Source: Glutamicibacter halophytocola (lineage in GTDB: Bacteria > Actinomycetota > Actinomycetes > Actinomycetales > Micrococcaceae). From it: 64,000 bases of DNA. The stretch is from assembly GCF_001302565.1 (NCBI RefSeq), contig NZ_CP012750.1, forward strand, positions 2,914,001-2,978,000, written 5' to 3'. Position 1 is the first letter of the stretch; each line of letters opens with the position of its first letter. The notes below the pieces were generated by a model. It searched no databases. It saw nothing but the letters and a program-made list of their open reading frames with translations, and was not told where the DNA came from. A program made the position numbers and the translations under genes. Below are positions 63,302-64,000 of the stretch, piece by piece.

Positions 63302-64000
63302 CTAGTTTTTGGAGCGCTGCGAGACGATAGCCCACAATCCCAAGCCGGCAGCCAGCACCGAGCAGCAGATGGCGAAAACCAGAATGCTGGCTTCTTGGCC
63401 GAAGACTCCCACAGCCCAGCCCAGGGCAATCACCGGTACTGCGCTGCCAAGGTAGGTCACCAGGTAAATGGTCGACACCGTCTGGGCATGCTGCCGGTCG
63501 CTAACGGCATCGACTGCCCGGCCAAAGGCCGTTCGGAAACTCATTCCCTGGCCCAAGCCAAGAATCACCAAGGCCAGCAATGCGAGGAACAACAGTTTGT
63601 GTTCAGCGGCTACCGCCAGCAAGACGGTTGATACTGCCATCAGGCCCAAACCTGCGGGCAAGAGTTTTGCGCCGCCACGCACCACCACCTGCGAGAGCGC
63701 CGAGACGCCCAAAGGCAGCCCGGCAATCAGCCCGATGATCCACAGCCCCTCCAGGTCAAAGGCTTGCGCAAAGTATCCCGGAGCGAGCGAGAGCACAAAT
63801 CCGAAGATTGCGAAGCTCAAGAAGCCCACCATAGCGGCCAGCCAGAATTGGGAACGCGCGGTGCTGGGAATGCCCAAGCGCCGCGGGGCCAGCGCCTTGC
63901 CGCGCTGGCCGCGTTCAGCCATGGCGATTGCCGGTCGGGCTTGGAGCGTGCTCAGCGGAATCATCACCAGCACCAGGAGCACCGCCTGGAGCATGAACAC
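63302..64000 (-). CDS. MFS transporter, C-terminal part (cut by window edge)
   Basis: The last 232 residues of a transporter, with about seven hydrophobic segments. Recognisable parts are a middle loop (ARPAIAMAERGQRGKALAPRRLG), then LAPGYFAQAFDLEGLW, LLALVILGLGQGMSFRTAFGRAVDAV and SDRQHAQTVSTIYLVTYLGSAVPVIALGWAV. The last pattern resembles YfcJ/YhhS-like or sugar/drug MFS proteins. The N-terminal half and start codon are beyond position 64000. Substrate unknown. Confidence 0.82.
   Translation of the reverse strand: MFMLQAVLLVLVMIPLSTLQARPAIAMAERGQRGKALAPRRLGIPSTARSQFWLAAMVGFLSFAIFGFVLSLAPGYFAQAFDLEGLWIIGLIAGLPLGVSALSQVVVRGGAKLLPAGLGLMAVSTVLLAVAAEHKLLFLALLALVILGLGQGMSFRTAFGRAVDAVSDRQHAQTVSTIYLVTYLGSAVPVIALGWAVGVFGQEASILVFAICCSVLAAGLGLWAIVSQRSKN

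Overview
The window is about 64 kb of moderately high-GC chromosomal DNA from an actinobacterium. Gene content points to the Micrococcaceae (Arthrobacter/Glutamicibacter type); this is inferred from protein family flavour, DtxR/IdeR-type iron boxes and a glutathionyl-hydroquinone-reductase-like protein of the type found in mycothiol-using bacteria. No search was run. No rRNA, tRNA, CRISPR array, transposase or prophage was seen.

Layout. 1-2.1 kb: the start of an Old Yellow Enzyme-type flavin oxidoreductase (cut by the window edge) and mgtE, whose 400-nt leader holds a candidate 22-codon leader peptide and competing hairpins. 2.1-9.8 kb: a glycine-to-pyruvate operon (gcvP-gcvT-gcvH-glyA-sdaA) behind a tandem glycine riboswitch. 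9.8-19.2 kb: SGNH hydrolase, beta-lactamase-fold esterase, amino-acid permease, RNase HI with an extra NTF2-like domain, a small lipoprotein, a xi-class GST with a divergent MarR regulator, and an ABC exporter with its own divergent MarR regulator. 19.2-27.4 kb: a siderophore uptake system (two FecCD permeases, an unusual fusion of the FepC-type ATPase to a siderophore-interacting reductase, an iron-boxed binding lipoprotein), a metallo-beta-lactamase-fold hydrolase and an FtsX-type ABC pair. 27.5-42.2 kb: mostly housekeeping or metabolic genes (CxxC thioredoxin-fold protein, YqaJ-type nuclease, MscS channel, PhzF, drug-efflux MFS, DoxX, TetR, acyl-CoA dehydrogenase, HrpB helicase, alpha/beta hydrolase, aldo/keto reductase, succinate-semialdehyde dehydrogenase).

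42.2-49.4 kb is the most distinctive part. It is visibly more AT-rich in its unique segments and carries an HTTM membrane protein with a DUF5819 partner, followed by a giant repeat-rich surface protein with a sortase-type tail. The surface-protein gene is split over three long reading frames plus its tail by five one-base deletions inside two tandem arrays. Restoring one base at each site gives exactly 119 and 53 twelve-bp units and one continuous frame of about 1,604 residues. A NarL-like regulator with a degenerate receiver domain is transcribed divergently from it.

50-64 kb: triple-SH3 protein, ferritin with two candidate iron boxes, Tex, a small lipoprotein, an S4 RNA-binding protein, an S9 peptidase, a DUF1697 protein, a TRIC-like membrane protein, a TetR/two-MFS efflux locus with a clear palindromic operator over the promoter, a cold-shock protein, a luciferase-like monooxygenase and a truncated MFS gene at the right edge. 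Most gene ends are marked by strong hairpins, several of them shared between convergent genes.
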